Shown: positions 16,604-24,545 of the stretch, piece after piece
Position numbering within the stretch: position 1 is the first letter of the stretch
Layout of the letters: every line of letters begins with the position of its first letter
Assembly (NCBI GenBank): GCA_937978655.1
Contig: CALJUX010000047.1
Location: 1 to 37,425 of the forward strand
Reading direction: 5' to 3'
Length of the DNA: 37,425 nt
Source: an uncultured Chromatiaceae bacterium
Lineage (GTDB): Bacteria > Pseudomonadota > Gammaproteobacteria > Enterobacterales > Alteromonadaceae
Translations under genes and position numbers: made by a program
The notes under the pieces: model-generated
The model's input: the letters and a program-made list of their open reading frames with translations, nothing else
What the model was told of the DNA's origin: nothing
Databases searched by the model: none

Positions 16604-16662
16604 ATGGATGATTTTGCCAGCTCTGCTTGTCGCAAATGTTGATCCGGCGCAGTTTTTGACAG

Positions 16663-16691
16663 AAAAAGCGCGGTTTCGTCCAAAACCACGC
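16663..16691 (-). terminator. Rho-independent terminator after hppD-VOC
   Basis: On the minus strand, stem GCGTGGTTT/AAACCGCGC (one G-U pair) with a 6-nt loop is followed by TTTTT, 28 bases past the VOC stop. Confidence 0.75.
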
Positions 16692-16718
16692 CCCATCGAC
16701 AACCAGCATCAGCCTGCT

Positions 16719-17288
16719 TCAGACCGCTGCCGGCGTAAACTCCTGCTGATGCAGCCAGGCCGCCAGTTTCGGTGCCCGTTTGGTTTGCGACCACTCCTCC
16801 AGCATCTGCCACTTCACCGCATCAAGCTGTTGCAGCATGGCAGCCGTCGCGGTGACACAAGTCAGCTCGATGCGATGACCGTTGGGGTCAAAGAAATAAA
16901 TCGAGCGGATAATTTCATGGTTGGTCGGCCCGACGACGGCGATGCCGCGTTGTTCCAGCTCAGTTTTGGCTGCCAGCAAAGCAGCTTCATCATCAACCCG
17001 CAGCGCAATATGCTGCACCCATTCCGGCGTGTGCGGGTCTTTGCCCATTTTGGGGGAATTCGGCAGCTCAAAAAACGCCAGAATATTGCCCTGCCCGGCG
17101 TCTAAAAACACGTGCATGTATGGGTCCGGCGCTTTGGTCGACGGCACGCGGTCTTCGGCGATGGCCAGCATAAAATTCATGCCCAGTACGTCGTGGTAAA
17201 ACTGCACGGTTTCTTTTGCATCATGGCAGCGGTAAGCGACATGATGAATTTGCCGGACCTGAATAGTGCTGGTTGCAGGCATGGTCAT
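16719..17288 (-). CDS. VOC (glyoxalase/dioxygenase superfamily) protein
   Basis: This 189-residue single-module vicinal-oxygen-chelate protein has candidate metal ligands in QIHHVAYRC, YMHVFLD, VQHIALRV and HRIELTC, the paired beta-alpha-beta-beta-beta layout of the superfamily. The exact reaction cannot be assigned; ring-cleavage, isomerase and lyase activities all occur in this fold. Its ATG overlaps the hppD stop in an ATGA arrangement (17285-17288), so it is translationally coupled to hppD and probably acts in or near tyrosine/phenylpyruvate catabolism. A second in-frame ATG lies two codons later. Homogentisate dioxygenase, a common hppD neighbour, is absent here. Confidence 0.85.
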   Translation of the reverse strand: MTMPATSTIQVRQIHHVAYRCHDAKETVQFYHDVLGMNFMLAIAEDRVPSTKAPDPYMHVFLDAGQGNILAFFELPNSPKMGKDPHTPEWVQHIALRVDDEAALLAAKTELEQRGIAVVGPTNHEIIRSIYFFDPNGHRIELTCVTATAAMLQQLDAVKWQMLEEWSQTKRAPKLAAWLHQQEFTPAAV

Positions 17289-18319
17289 AACAACCCCCGT
17301 TTTTGCTGGTCCCGTTCAATCGATTCAAACAGCGCCTGGAAATTGCCTTCGCCAAAGCCTAAGTTGTCGACACGCTGAATAATTTCGACAAAAATCGGCC
17401 CAAACAGGTTTTTGGTGAAAATTTGCAGCAAATAACCGTCATCGTCACCATCCACCAGCACTTGATGTTGCTGAATGCGCTGTTTGTCTTCGCGCACCTG
17501 CGGTACCCGGGCAAAGGCGTTGGCGTAATAGTCTTCGTGGATATCCAGCGTATCAATCACCTGATGATCCAGTTTGTCGAGTGAATCCAGAATATTGTCG
17601 GTCAGAAAAGCGATGTGCTGCACACCGGGGCCGTTGTATTCACGCAGATATTCGTCGATTTGGTTGCGATCATCACCTTTGCCCTCGTTGATCGGAATGC
17701 AAAAACTGCCATCCGGCGAGCGCAGCGCATACGACAACAACGCGGTTTGCTGGCCTTTGATATCGAAATAACGCACTTCAGTGAAACCAAACACATTTTT
17801 GTAAAAATCCGCCCAGTGCTGCATGGTGCCTTTCACCACATTGTTGGTCAGATGGTCGATACAGCTGAAACCTAAGTCTTCGACGATGGCCGGTTCATCA
17901 TGCGGTTCAAAATCGCGCTGATAAATCGAATCTGTGGCGTGAAAGCGGTCAATAAAATAAATCAGGCTGTCGCCAATGCCGTAAATTGCCGGATAGGGCA
18001 AATCCGTCGCTGTCGGTTCCGCGCCACGGGCACCCCGTTCAATGGCAATACGCCGTGCCGCCGCCGCATCATCGACCCGCCAGCCCATCGCGCAAATCGC
18101 CGGACCGTGGGCGCGGCTGAAGTCAGCGGAAAAGCCACTGCGCTCCCGGTTTAATAAAATATGAATGTCGTTTTGCTGATAATAATCAATGGCTTTCCCC
18201 TTAAACTGCCGCGTTCTGGAAAAGCCAAAGGCTTGAAAAACCTGATGTAAATAGCTGCTGTCGGCTGCGGCGAATTCGGTAAATTCGATGCCCCGCAGGC
18301 CCAGTGGATTGTGCTGCAT
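17285..18319 (-). CDS. hppD: 4-hydroxyphenylpyruvate dioxygenase
   Basis: The enzyme converts 4-hydroxyphenylpyruvate and O2 to homogentisate and CO2 in tyrosine degradation. The 344-residue product shows the two-module VOC architecture. The iron ligands are visible as His156 (CIDHLTNN), His235 (GVQHIAFLT) and Glu312 (GPIFVEIIQR), together with the family's FGFTEVRYFDIKG. The C-terminal gate helix GFGEGNFQALFESIERDQ is present, as in active enzymes. GAGG lies 5 bases before the ATG. It heads a two-gene operon with the VOC protein. Upstream lie a plausible promoter, a perfect FNR-type box and TyrR-like half-sites, listed separately. Confidence 0.95.
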   Translation of the reverse strand: MQHNPLGLRGIEFTEFAAADSSYLHQVFQAFGFSRTRQFKGKAIDYYQQNDIHILLNRERSGFSADFSRAHGPAICAMGWRVDDAAAARRIAIERGARGAEPTATDLPYPAIYGIGDSLIYFIDRFHATDSIYQRDFEPHDEPAIVEDLGFSCIDHLTNNVVKGTMQHWADFYKNVFGFTEVRYFDIKGQQTALLSYALRSPDGSFCIPINEGKGDDRNQIDEYLREYNGPGVQHIAFLTDNILDSLDKLDHQVIDTLDIHEDYYANAFARVPQVREDKQRIQQHQVLVDGDDDGYLLQIFTKNLFGPIFVEIIQRVDNLGFGEGNFQALFESIERDQQKRGLL

Positions 18320-18347
18320 GCTCGCCTCAAAAGTGAATATATTGTAA

Positions 18348-18377
18348 ATTAAATAACCACTTCACAATAAAGGCCAA
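18348..18377 (-). promoter_or_regulatory. Candidate hppD promoter
   Basis: Read on the minus strand, TTGGCC (18377-18372) and TTTAAT (18353-18348) are separated by 18 bp and lie just upstream of the hppD leader. The predicted start of transcription is near 18341. Confidence 0.5.
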
Positions 18378-18391
18378 AGCACGGCGTTTTG

Positions 18392-18405
18392 TTGATGCAG
18401 ATCAA
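18392..18405. promoter_or_regulatory. FNR/Anr/EtrA-type box upstream of hppD
   Basis: TTGAT-GCAG-ATCAA is a perfect match to the FNR consensus TTGAT-N4-ATCAA. Its centre lies about 57 bp upstream of the predicted hppD transcription start, close to a class I activator position. The target enzyme uses O2, so oxygen-linked control is plausible. Confidence 0.55.
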
Positions 18406-18443
18406 AGTCGCTGCCAAAGCGGCAAAACAGGCCCCCTGGCGAC

Positions 18444-18472
18444 TGTCAGCATTCACTGACAACAGATGTCAG
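18444..18472. promoter_or_regulatory. TyrR-like inverted repeats upstream of hppD
   Basis: TGTCAG-N6-CTGACA (18444-18461) has the 18-bp TGT...ACA geometry of a TyrR/PhhR box. A further TGTCAG at 18467-18472 makes an overlapping palindrome. It could alternatively be an intergenic hairpin after the solute-binding protein gene. Confidence 0.4.
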
Positions 18473-18496
18473 CGTAATTAAATAGTTCGTTTAAAT

Positions 18497-19282
18497 TCAG
18501 TTGGTTATGGCGTCTTTAATTTTATTGGCCCGCACTTCCGGCATCGCTTCGACAAAAAGCCGCGCCACAATCCGCTGATATTCGCCGCTGCGTTTCATCT
18601 CATCGAGCGCCTGCTGCAAGGCTTGCACCTGTGCCGGCGGTACTGCCAGATTCAGCGCCAGATAATTCTCGCCTTTGGTTTCCAGCTCCAGCACCGGTTC
18701 TACCTGGTCGACGCTGGCCTGATGTGCGGCCAGCCAGGCCGGCATCACCAGTTCAGAGCCGATAATCAAATCCACTTTCCCTTGTAAAAACAGCGCAATA
18801 GGTGCCGATTTTGACGGGAAATCCAACAAGTTTTTACCGCGGATAAAGCCATTCTGCAGCAAAAACTCTTCGTAGACGTCGCCCCTTGCCACCGCAATAC
18901 CAAATTGCTGCGCTTGCTGTAGATCCTTCGGATTGACCTGCGGCCGGCTTTTTAAGCGGTATAAAAAGGCTCTGGATGATGCCAGAGGCCCGACCCACTG
19001 AAACCTGGCCTGACGCTCCGGCGTGCGCGATGTGGTAAAAAGGCCGCCTTGCGGGTTCTGCAAGGCGTACTCGTAAGCCCGTAACCATGGATACAGCTGC
19101 ATGCTGCACGCTGTGTTGGTGATTTCACAAAGGCGATGAATGATCTCGGCGTTAATCCCGGTGATGCGGTCACCGTCCTGATAGTTGTATGGCGGAAAAT
19201 GTTCAGTCAGCAGCTGCAGTGTGGCGGCAGCATACAAAGGGCCAGCGATGAACAACAAAACAGTGCAGAAAATACGACGCAT
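18497..19282 (-). CDS. Periplasmic solute-binding protein, family 3 (PBP2 type)
   Basis: The 261-residue precursor has a signal peptide (MRRIFCTVLLFIAG, cleavage near YAAA at about 17-20) and then a family-3 solute-binding fold: LLTEHFPPYNYQDGDRITGINAEII, a PWLRAYEYA segment and a second lobe with FLQGKVDLIIG. Family members bind amino acids or other small polar solutes. No ABC permease or ATPase gene is adjacent, so it may be an orphan that feeds a remote transporter or plays a sensory role, as many such proteins in Alteromonadales seem to. It lies between the smp30 gene and hppD, with 110-180 bp gaps on both sides, so it is probably transcribed alone. Confidence 0.82.
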   Translation of the reverse strand: MRRIFCTVLLFIAGPLYAAATLQLLTEHFPPYNYQDGDRITGINAEIIHRLCEITNTACSMQLYPWLRAYEYALQNPQGGLFTTSRTPERQARFQWVGPLASSRAFLYRLKSRPQVNPKDLQQAQQFGIAVARGDVYEEFLLQNGFIRGKNLLDFPSKSAPIALFLQGKVDLIIGSELVMPAWLAAHQASVDQVEPVLELETKGENYLALNLAVPPAQVQALQQALDEMKRSGEYQRIVARLFVEAMPEVRANKIKDAITN

Positions 19283-19393
19283 CGGCGGCTACCCTGACAA
19301 CTGCGGATCTGAAAATCACTATGCCAGAGTTATTGTACAAAAACTATGCGGACCAGAGCCTCAATGCGAAATGTCGCCTGTTAAATATTGCCC

Positions 19394-20425
19394 TTAAGTT
19401 TTGAGCTTGATCCGCAGCAGATATTGGCTGGCGGTGATATAGAGGTAATGCCGGTCTTCACTGAGCGCCACATTCGCCGCAGCGACGCCGGTGTTGATCA
19501 GTCCCAGCACTTGCCGATCCGCGTTAATCACCCAGACGCCACCAGGCCCTGTTGCCAGCAAAATACCATTTGGCAGCACTTTTAAACCATCCGGTAAACC
19601 TGTGGCTTTTACCACTTCAGCGGTCGCATCCAGCCACAAAGCACCATCCTGATACTGGCCATTAGCACTTCGCGAAAAACGCCACCACTGTGCCGCTTTG
19701 GGGTCTGAATTGGCCACATACAAAAATTGTTCATCCGGCGAGACGGCCAGCCCGTTTGGTCTGGTCAACGCAGTGCTGACAAGGCTCACCACGCCGTCAG
19801 GCGCCAGCTGATAAACGCCGTTGTGTGTTTGTTGTTTGTCCGGCGACTGATCGGCGCCTTTTAAGCCATAAGGCGGGTCAGTGAATAAATACCGGCCGTC
19901 TTTGAGTTCAATCACATCGTTTGGACTGTTAAAGGCTTTGCGCTGATACTCTGTGATCAGGCTGCGAAATGTCGCTTGTTGCCCTTGCTGCGCGGTGCGG
20001 ACAGCCAACCGGCGGTCGCCGTGCTGCGCCAGTACCAGTTCACCTTTATTGTTGAAAATCAGCCCGTTACTGCCTTCTTTCAGCGCAGACGGCTTAAAAC
20101 CAGTGGCCCCAGACGGGCTCAGATATAAGGTTGCACCTGTGGCTTGCGACCAGCGCCAGATTTGATTTTTCGGCACATCAGAGAACAACACAGCACCGCT
20201 GCCTGGCTCTGCCACCGGGCCTTCTGCCCACTGATGGCCGCTGGACAAAATCTCAAATTTTGCTCCCGCATCAATCACTTGCAGCATTGCGGCGTCCCGC
20301 ACTTCAACCGGCTGCTGTGGCAATTCGGCCGGCCAGCCTGGCGCCGCCTGCACAGCAGTCAAACCAGCAAATGGACACAACAGCACAGCAAGCAGACGCG
20401 ACGTAAAGCAGCGGGACAAAGTCAT
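19394..20425 (-). CDS. Exported SMP-30/gluconolactonase-like protein
   Basis: The 343-residue precursor has a signal peptide (about residues 1-27, ending VQA) and a six-bladed propeller of the SMP-30/gluconolaconase/LRE type. Expected divalent-metal residues are present: Glu68 in AEGPV, the Asn in FNSPNDVIE and the Asp in LPDGLKV. Typical blade sequences TRPNGLAVSPDEQFLYVAN also occur. The likely reaction is hydrolysis of a sugar lactone in the periplasm. Its start lies 22 bases after the stop of the LacI-type regulator gene, so the two form an operon. In this locus it may process oxidised sugars, but no sugar dehydrogenase is seen nearby. Confidence 0.87.
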   Translation of the reverse strand: MTLSRCFTSRLLAVLLCPFAGLTAVQAAPGWPAELPQQPVEVRDAAMLQVIDAGAKFEILSSGHQWAEGPVAEPGSGAVLFSDVPKNQIWRWSQATGATLYLSPSGATGFKPSALKEGSNGLIFNNKGELVLAQHGDRRLAVRTAQQGQQATFRSLITEYQRKAFNSPNDVIELKDGRYLFTDPPYGLKGADQSPDKQQTHNGVYQLAPDGVVSLVSTALTRPNGLAVSPDEQFLYVANSDPKAAQWWRFSRSANGQYQDGALWLDATAEVVKATGLPDGLKVLPNGILLATGPGGVWVINADRQVLGLINTGVAAANVALSEDRHYLYITASQYLLRIKLKT

Positions 20426-20447
20426 GGTTCAAGGCTCCGGAAGGGTT

Positions 20448-21449
20448 TTATTGGGCGCGGATAGCAGAGCCACGCACCACCAGTTCAGGTTCAAACACGT
20501 TATGAACCTGCGTCTGATCGTCAGCGTAGACATGGCGTAACACCCATAACGCCGCCATCCTGCCCATTTCATGAATAGGGTTGTTGACCGTCGTGAGCTT
20601 AGGCGAGATGTATTTGGCAAAAGGAATGTTGTCGTAACCAATGACGGATAAGTCGCGTGGGATCACCAGGCCCCGTTGCAGGCAGACCGCGATAGCACCA
20701 GAGGCCATCTGGTCGTTAGCACACACCAGCGCCGAAAACGACTTACCGGTTTGTGACAGCGCCAGCATGCCGGCTTCGCCACCTTCTTCTTTATAATCAC
20801 CCTCGACATACAGCGCCGGGTCAAATACCAGACCGCCTTCGGCCAGCGCGCGCTGGTGGCCGACTAAACGCTCCATCGCATCGTGTTTGTTTTTTGGCCC
20901 TGAGATATAAGCAATGCTGCGATGGCCTAAATCCACCAGATGGCGGGTGGCGAGATAACCGCCCAGTTCGTTGTTGAGGTAAATGCAGCTCGGCTCCATC
21001 GCCTGAATGTAGCGGTTAATCAGCACAATCGGCACCGCACGCTGGCTGAGCTGTACCAGATACTCATCCGACACCGCTTCAACATCCAGAATGAGCGCAT
21101 CACAACCGCGGCTGAGCAGAAACTCAACACTGTCCTGCTCCACCGCCGCGTCGCTGTGGCCCACCGCAATGATCACATGCTTATTCTGGGCGCGCAGTGC
21201 CGCTTCAATTTCAGCCATCATCGGGCCGTAATACGGGCCGTCCAGCTGGGATACCAGCACCCCGACACTATTAGACACATTAGATGCCAGCGACTGCGCA
21301 ATGGTATTAGGCCGGTAATCCAGCTCTGCCATCGCGTCCAACACTTTCTGCCGGGTTTTATCACTGACATTGCTGTTTTTGTTAATCACCCGGGACACTG
21401 TGGCCAGCGACACGCCGGCACGCAGTGAGACATCGTAAATCGTAGCCAT
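20448..21449 (-). CDS. LacI/GalR-family transcriptional regulator
   Basis: This 333-residue repressor-type regulator has an N-terminal helix-turn-helix and hinge (residues 1-60) beginning MATIYDVSLRAGVSLATVSRVIN, and a periplasmic-binding-protein-like sensor domain (from about 62). It is GalR-like in the binding helix. This fits the half-site TGnAAGCG found at three operators in the locus, a variant of the GalR half-site. The likely effector is a beta-glucoside or a breakdown product. No such operator lies at its own promoter, so it is probably not autoregulated. It is co-transcribed with the SMP-30 gene downstream and separated from the transporter gene upstream by a terminator. Confidence 0.93.
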   Translation of the reverse strand: MATIYDVSLRAGVSLATVSRVINKNSNVSDKTRQKVLDAMAELDYRPNTIAQSLASNVSNSVGVLVSQLDGPYYGPMMAEIEAALRAQNKHVIIAVGHSDAAVEQDSVEFLLSRGCDALILDVEAVSDEYLVQLSQRAVPIVLINRYIQAMEPSCIYLNNELGGYLATRHLVDLGHRSIAYISGPKNKHDAMERLVGHQRALAEGGLVFDPALYVEGDYKEEGGEAGMLALSQTGKSFSALVCANDQMASGAIAVCLQRGLVIPRDLSVIGYDNIPFAKYISPKLTTVNNPIHEMGRMAALWVLRHVYADDQTQVHNVFEPELVVRGSAIRAQ

Positions 21450-21488
21450 CTGTGTGGTTAGTCCCCAAGCTGTATTTGCATAACCCGA

Positions 21489-21497
21489 ATAGTATCA
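21489..21497 (-). promoter_or_regulatory. Extended -10 promoter for the lacI-type gene
   Basis: On the minus strand TGATACTAT is an extended -10 (TG-N-TACTAT, -10 at 21494-21489). It is 40 bases upstream of the start codon. The -35 is weak. No AAGCGCTT operator is present here. Confidence 0.5.
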
Positions 21498-21507
21498 GCT
21501 TTTTAGC

Positions 21508-21537
21508 AAAAACAGCGCGGCTATTTCGGCGGCGCTG
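21508..21537 (-). terminator. Terminator between the transporter and regulator genes
   Basis: On the minus strand, stem CAGCGC/GCGCTG with a 13-nt loop is followed by TTTTT, just past the transporter stop codon. Confidence 0.6.
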
Positions 21538-21547
21538 CGGCGCTGAT

Positions 21548-22876
21548 TTAACCGGCGCTTTGTTTCAGTTCGGCCTGGATCGCCGTTACTTTGGCGGTAT
21601 CCAGCAAATAGCTGCGCATTACAATGGCCACTATCACCGAGCCAATGGCCGGGAACAGACTGAACGACAATAAAATGCCGTTGCGCGCCGTTTCGGTTTG
21701 CTCAGTATCGGCCTGGTAACCATAACCGGCTAACAGCCAGCCGGCCGCAGCGCCACCGAGTGCCAGCCCGAGTTTGATAAAGAAAATAATCGACGAATAC
21801 ACCATACCAGTGGTGCGGATACCGGTTTTCCACTCACCGTAGTCGACCGTGTCGGCCATCTTGGCCCACAGCAACGGCGTGGCGGCATTAAAGCAGAAGT
21901 TCCAGGCGATAAAGACCACAAACGCGACGGTTAACTGGTCGGCGGCCACCCAATAACTCAGCGCGCAGAAAAACGCAGCTGCGAGTTGCAAGCCAATGTA
22001 AGCCTTCACTTTTTCGACTTTTTTCGCCAGCGGATTGGCGACGATGCACCCCAGCATACTGCCGAACATGCCCAAAGTAATGAACAGCGTGATGTCATCC
22101 GGCGCGCCGAGGTAATATTTGACGTAATAAATCGCCATGGTGTTTTTCAGCACGTTACCGGTCAGCAAAAACAGTGCAGCGACCGATAACACCCGCCACT
22201 GATCGTTTTGCCATAAGGCTTTAAAATCCTGACGGAAATTTGTTTTGCGTTCAAGAACGGTCTGCACCCGCTCTTTGGTGCCGGCAAAACAGAGTAAAAA
22301 CATCACCACACCGGCCACACTCATCAGCAGAATGGTCAGCTGATAGCCTTTGGCTTTATCGCCGGCGCCAAAATAATCCACCAGCGGTAACGTCAGTGCG
22401 GACACCAGCAAACCACCGATAAAAGCACAGACAAAACGGTACGACTGCACCGAGACCCGCTCCTGCGGATCGGCCGTTAACACACCGCCCAAAGCGCAAT
22501 ACGGAATATTGACGGCGGTATACACCAGCATCAACAGCGTGTAAGTAACGAAGGCATAAATCATTTTGCCCTGGTCAGACAAATCCGGCGTGGTAAAAGC
22601 CAGCACACTTAAAATGCCAAAAGGAATGGCGCCCCACAAAATATAAGGCCGGAACTTGCCGTGTTTACTGTGGGTGCGGTCAGCCAGAGCACCCATGATA
22701 GGATCTGTCACCGCATCGATAACCCGCACCGCGAGGAACATAAAACCGATATAAGCCGGCGCCAGGCCAAAAATATCGGTATAAAAATAAGTCAGAAACA
22801 TCATGACCGTCTGGAACACGATATTACTGGCGGTGTCGCCAAGACCGTATGCGATCTTCTCCCGCTTGCTGAGCAT
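21548..22876 (-). CDS. GPH-family (MelB-like) cation-sugar symporter
   Basis: This inner-membrane carrier of 442 residues has 12 predicted helices. The glycoside-pentoside-hexuronide family signature is clear: KIAYGLGDTASNIVFQ at the N-terminus, DAVTDPIMGALADRTHSKHGKFRPYILWG in the loop between helices 2 and 3, and MADTVDYGEWKTGIRTTGMVYS near helix 10-11. Such carriers move glycosides with Na+ or H+. Lying 78 bases after the GH1 beta-glucosidase gene and in the same direction, it most likely imports beta-glucoside oligosaccharides for that enzyme. It is probably expressed from the GH1 promoter through an intervening hairpin. Confidence 0.92.
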   Translation of the reverse strand: MLSKREKIAYGLGDTASNIVFQTVMMFLTYFYTDIFGLAPAYIGFMFLAVRVIDAVTDPIMGALADRTHSKHGKFRPYILWGAIPFGILSVLAFTTPDLSDQGKMIYAFVTYTLLMLVYTAVNIPYCALGGVLTADPQERVSVQSYRFVCAFIGGLLVSALTLPLVDYFGAGDKAKGYQLTILLMSVAGVVMFLLCFAGTKERVQTVLERKTNFRQDFKALWQNDQWRVLSVAALFLLTGNVLKNTMAIYYVKYYLGAPDDITLFITLGMFGSMLGCIVANPLAKKVEKVKAYIGLQLAAAFFCALSYWVAADQLTVAFVVFIAWNFCFNAATPLLWAKMADTVDYGEWKTGIRTTGMVYSSIIFFIKLGLALGGAAAGWLLAGYGYQADTEQTETARNGILLSFSLFPAIGSVIVAIVMRSYLLDTAKVTAIQAELKQSAG

Positions 22877-22916
22877 AAGCCACCCTGTCGAAGTTGTTGA
22901 TTTGTTTTATTTGCAA

Positions 22917-22937
22917 ACGGCGCATCATTGGCGCCGT
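22917..22937. terminator. Intercistronic hairpin between GH1 and transporter genes
   Basis: A perfect 7-bp stem ACGGCGC/GCGCCGT with a 7-nt loop lies in the 78-base gap. Read on the minus strand the T run is short, so it is more likely a weak attenuator or an RNA-stabilising hairpin than a full terminator. Confidence 0.5.
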
Positions 22938-22954
22938 ATTTTTATTATTTGTGC

Positions 22955-24289
22955 TTAGCCTTTGCGGCTTAAGCTGAGGTCGCGAAAGGCTAAACCACTT
23001 TGTTTAATCACCCGTTGCTGCGTGGCGTAATCGACATACACAATACCAAAGCGTTTCAGATAACCTTCGGCCCATTCAAAATTGTCCATCAGGCTCCAGG
23101 CAAAATAACCGCGCACATCCACACCTTGCCGGATAGCTGCATCCAGCGCCAGTAAATGCTGCTGATAATAACCAAGGCGCATGTCGTCCTGCACCTTGCC
23201 AGCCACCAGTTCATCAGCACCGGCGGCGCCATTTTCCATGATATACAGTGGCGGCAACGGGTAACGGCGGTGTAAATCCAGCAATAAATCGGTAAAAGCC
23301 TGCGGATAAATTTCCCAGCCGATATCGGTTTTTGGGGCATCAGGCTGATCGACTACAACAAACCCTTCTGCAGCATCAGCACGATAGACGTGGCGGGTAT
23401 AGAAGTTAATGCCAAGGTAATCCAGCGGCGCGGCAATAATGTCAAAATCGCCAGGTTGAATTTGTGGCTTTTCATCATCAGCCAAAGTGCTGATGCATGC
23501 CGGATAAGCCTTATCAAACAATGGCTTGATATACCACTGATTAAAATACTGATCAGCCAGATCGGCGGCAGCGATGTCAGCGGGAGCATCAGTCTCGGCA
23601 TAACAAGGCGTGAAATTTAATACGATGCCATGCTGCGCCTGCGGTGCGTTTTGCCGCAATTTTGGCATGGCGAGGCCATGCGCCAGCAGCAGATGGTGCG
23701 CACTTTGCCGGCCCCAGCCTTTGTTTTTTAAGCCAGGTGCATGTACGCCAATTTCATAACCAAGGTAGGAGCTGCAGAACGGCTCATTCAGTGTGGCCCA
23801 GGCATCAACCAAATCCGCCAGCGCTTTGGAGGCTTTGTCGGCATAATCGGCAAAAGCGTAGGCAGTGTCGCGATTGCGCCAGCCGCCCTGATCTTCTAAA
23901 TACTGCGGTAAGTCCCAGTGATACAGCGTGACAAAAGTGCGGATGCCCTGCGCTTTTAACGCGCCAAGCAAATCACGATAAAACGCCACACCGGTCGGAT
24001 TGAGTTCGCCATTTTGCTGCATCACCCGCGGCCAGGACAAAGACAACCGATAGGCATCAACGCCAAGAGATTGAATTAATTGCACATCCTCGCGCCACAA
24101 ACGGATATGGTCACAAGCCACGGCGCCGTGACTGCCGTCGCGGATCGCGCCGGGCGTTGCGCAAAAGGTATCCCAGATACAAGGTAACCGGCCGTCCAGG
24201 CCGCCTTCAATCTGAAAAGAAGATGTGGCAACACCAAACACAAAATCGGTGTTTAAAATGCGGGAATCCGCCGGCAGTTTTAATGTCAT
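22955..24289 (-). CDS. GH1 beta-glucosidase (cytoplasmic)
   Basis: This 444-residue family 1 glycoside hydrolase is the usual length. It has the N-terminal FVFGVATSSFQIEGG, acid/base Glu169 in TLNEP and nucleophile Glu352 in YIMENGA, with WSLMDNFEWAEGY near the end. It retains configuration and cleaves terminal beta-linked glucose (or galactose/fucose) residues. There is no signal peptide, so it acts on imported oligosaccharides, matching the adjacent transporter. The open frame extends to 24340, but ATG 24289 gives the family N-terminus; the ribosome site is modest (AAGAGA). The gene is preceded by a well-formed promoter with a LacI-type operator and a second operator further up. Confidence 0.95.
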   Translation of the reverse strand: MTLKLPADSRILNTDFVFGVATSSFQIEGGLDGRLPCIWDTFCATPGAIRDGSHGAVACDHIRLWREDVQLIQSLGVDAYRLSLSWPRVMQQNGELNPTGVAFYRDLLGALKAQGIRTFVTLYHWDLPQYLEDQGGWRNRDTAYAFADYADKASKALADLVDAWATLNEPFCSSYLGYEIGVHAPGLKNKGWGRQSAHHLLLAHGLAMPKLRQNAPQAQHGIVLNFTPCYAETDAPADIAAADLADQYFNQWYIKPLFDKAYPACISTLADDEKPQIQPGDFDIIAAPLDYLGINFYTRHVYRADAAEGFVVVDQPDAPKTDIGWEIYPQAFTDLLLDLHRRYPLPPLYIMENGAAGADELVAGKVQDDMRLGYYQQHLLALDAAIRQGVDVRGYFAWSLMDNFEWAEGYLKRFGIVYVDYATQQRVIKQSGLAFRDLSLSRKG

Positions 24290-24377
24290 GGTCGTCTCTT
24301 GGCTATCCACTTGTCTGAGCCCCGTGCTGGGGTTTTCCATCCCGCGGCTTAACTGCAGCAGAGGACAGATTTGATTT

Positions 24378-24391
24378 TGTAAGCGCTTTCA
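24378..24391. promoter_or_regulatory. LacI-type operator at the GH1 promoter
   Basis: TGTAAGCGCTTTCA is a near-perfect palindrome with core AAGCGCTT. It begins 4 bp downstream of the -10 element, so a bound repressor would cover the transcription start. Confidence 0.85.
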
Positions 24392-24395
24392 AATG

Positions 24396-24424
24396 AATGT
24401 AACAACTGCTTGCCGGATGGTCAA
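24396..24424 (-). promoter_or_regulatory. Sigma-70 promoter for GH1-transporter operon
   Basis: On the minus strand TTGACC (24424-24419) and TACATT (24401-24396) are 17 bp apart. The operator follows directly. Confidence 0.8.
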
Positions 24425-24490
24425 GCGGACAAACCGATCAGATTGAAATTTCGCTGTTTTTACTTAATTCCATGGCGGAAAATGGCACTT

Positions 24491-24504
24491 TGTTAGCGCT
24501 TTCA
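24491..24504. promoter_or_regulatory. Second, upstream LacI-type operator
   Basis: TGTTAGCGCTTTCA matches the same palindrome with one change in the left half. Its centre is 113 bp from the promoter-proximal operator, so it may be an auxiliary site for looping. Confidence 0.65.
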
Positions 24505-24527
24505 GACAAATGCCGGACATCAGACTA

Positions 24528-24545
24528 AAAGGCCATTCAGCCTTT
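24528..24545 (-). terminator. Weak terminator overlapping the end of the DUF6445 gene
   Basis: On the minus strand AAAGGC-N6-GCCTTT forms a short hairpin covering the stop codon. No long T tract follows. Confidence 0.3.

Noticed and set aside
18343..18366. TGTAAA-N12-TTCACA as a TyrR box at the hppD leader
   Set aside because: The half-sites are 6 bp too far apart for the TyrR consensus, and the region overlaps the -10 of the predicted promoter.
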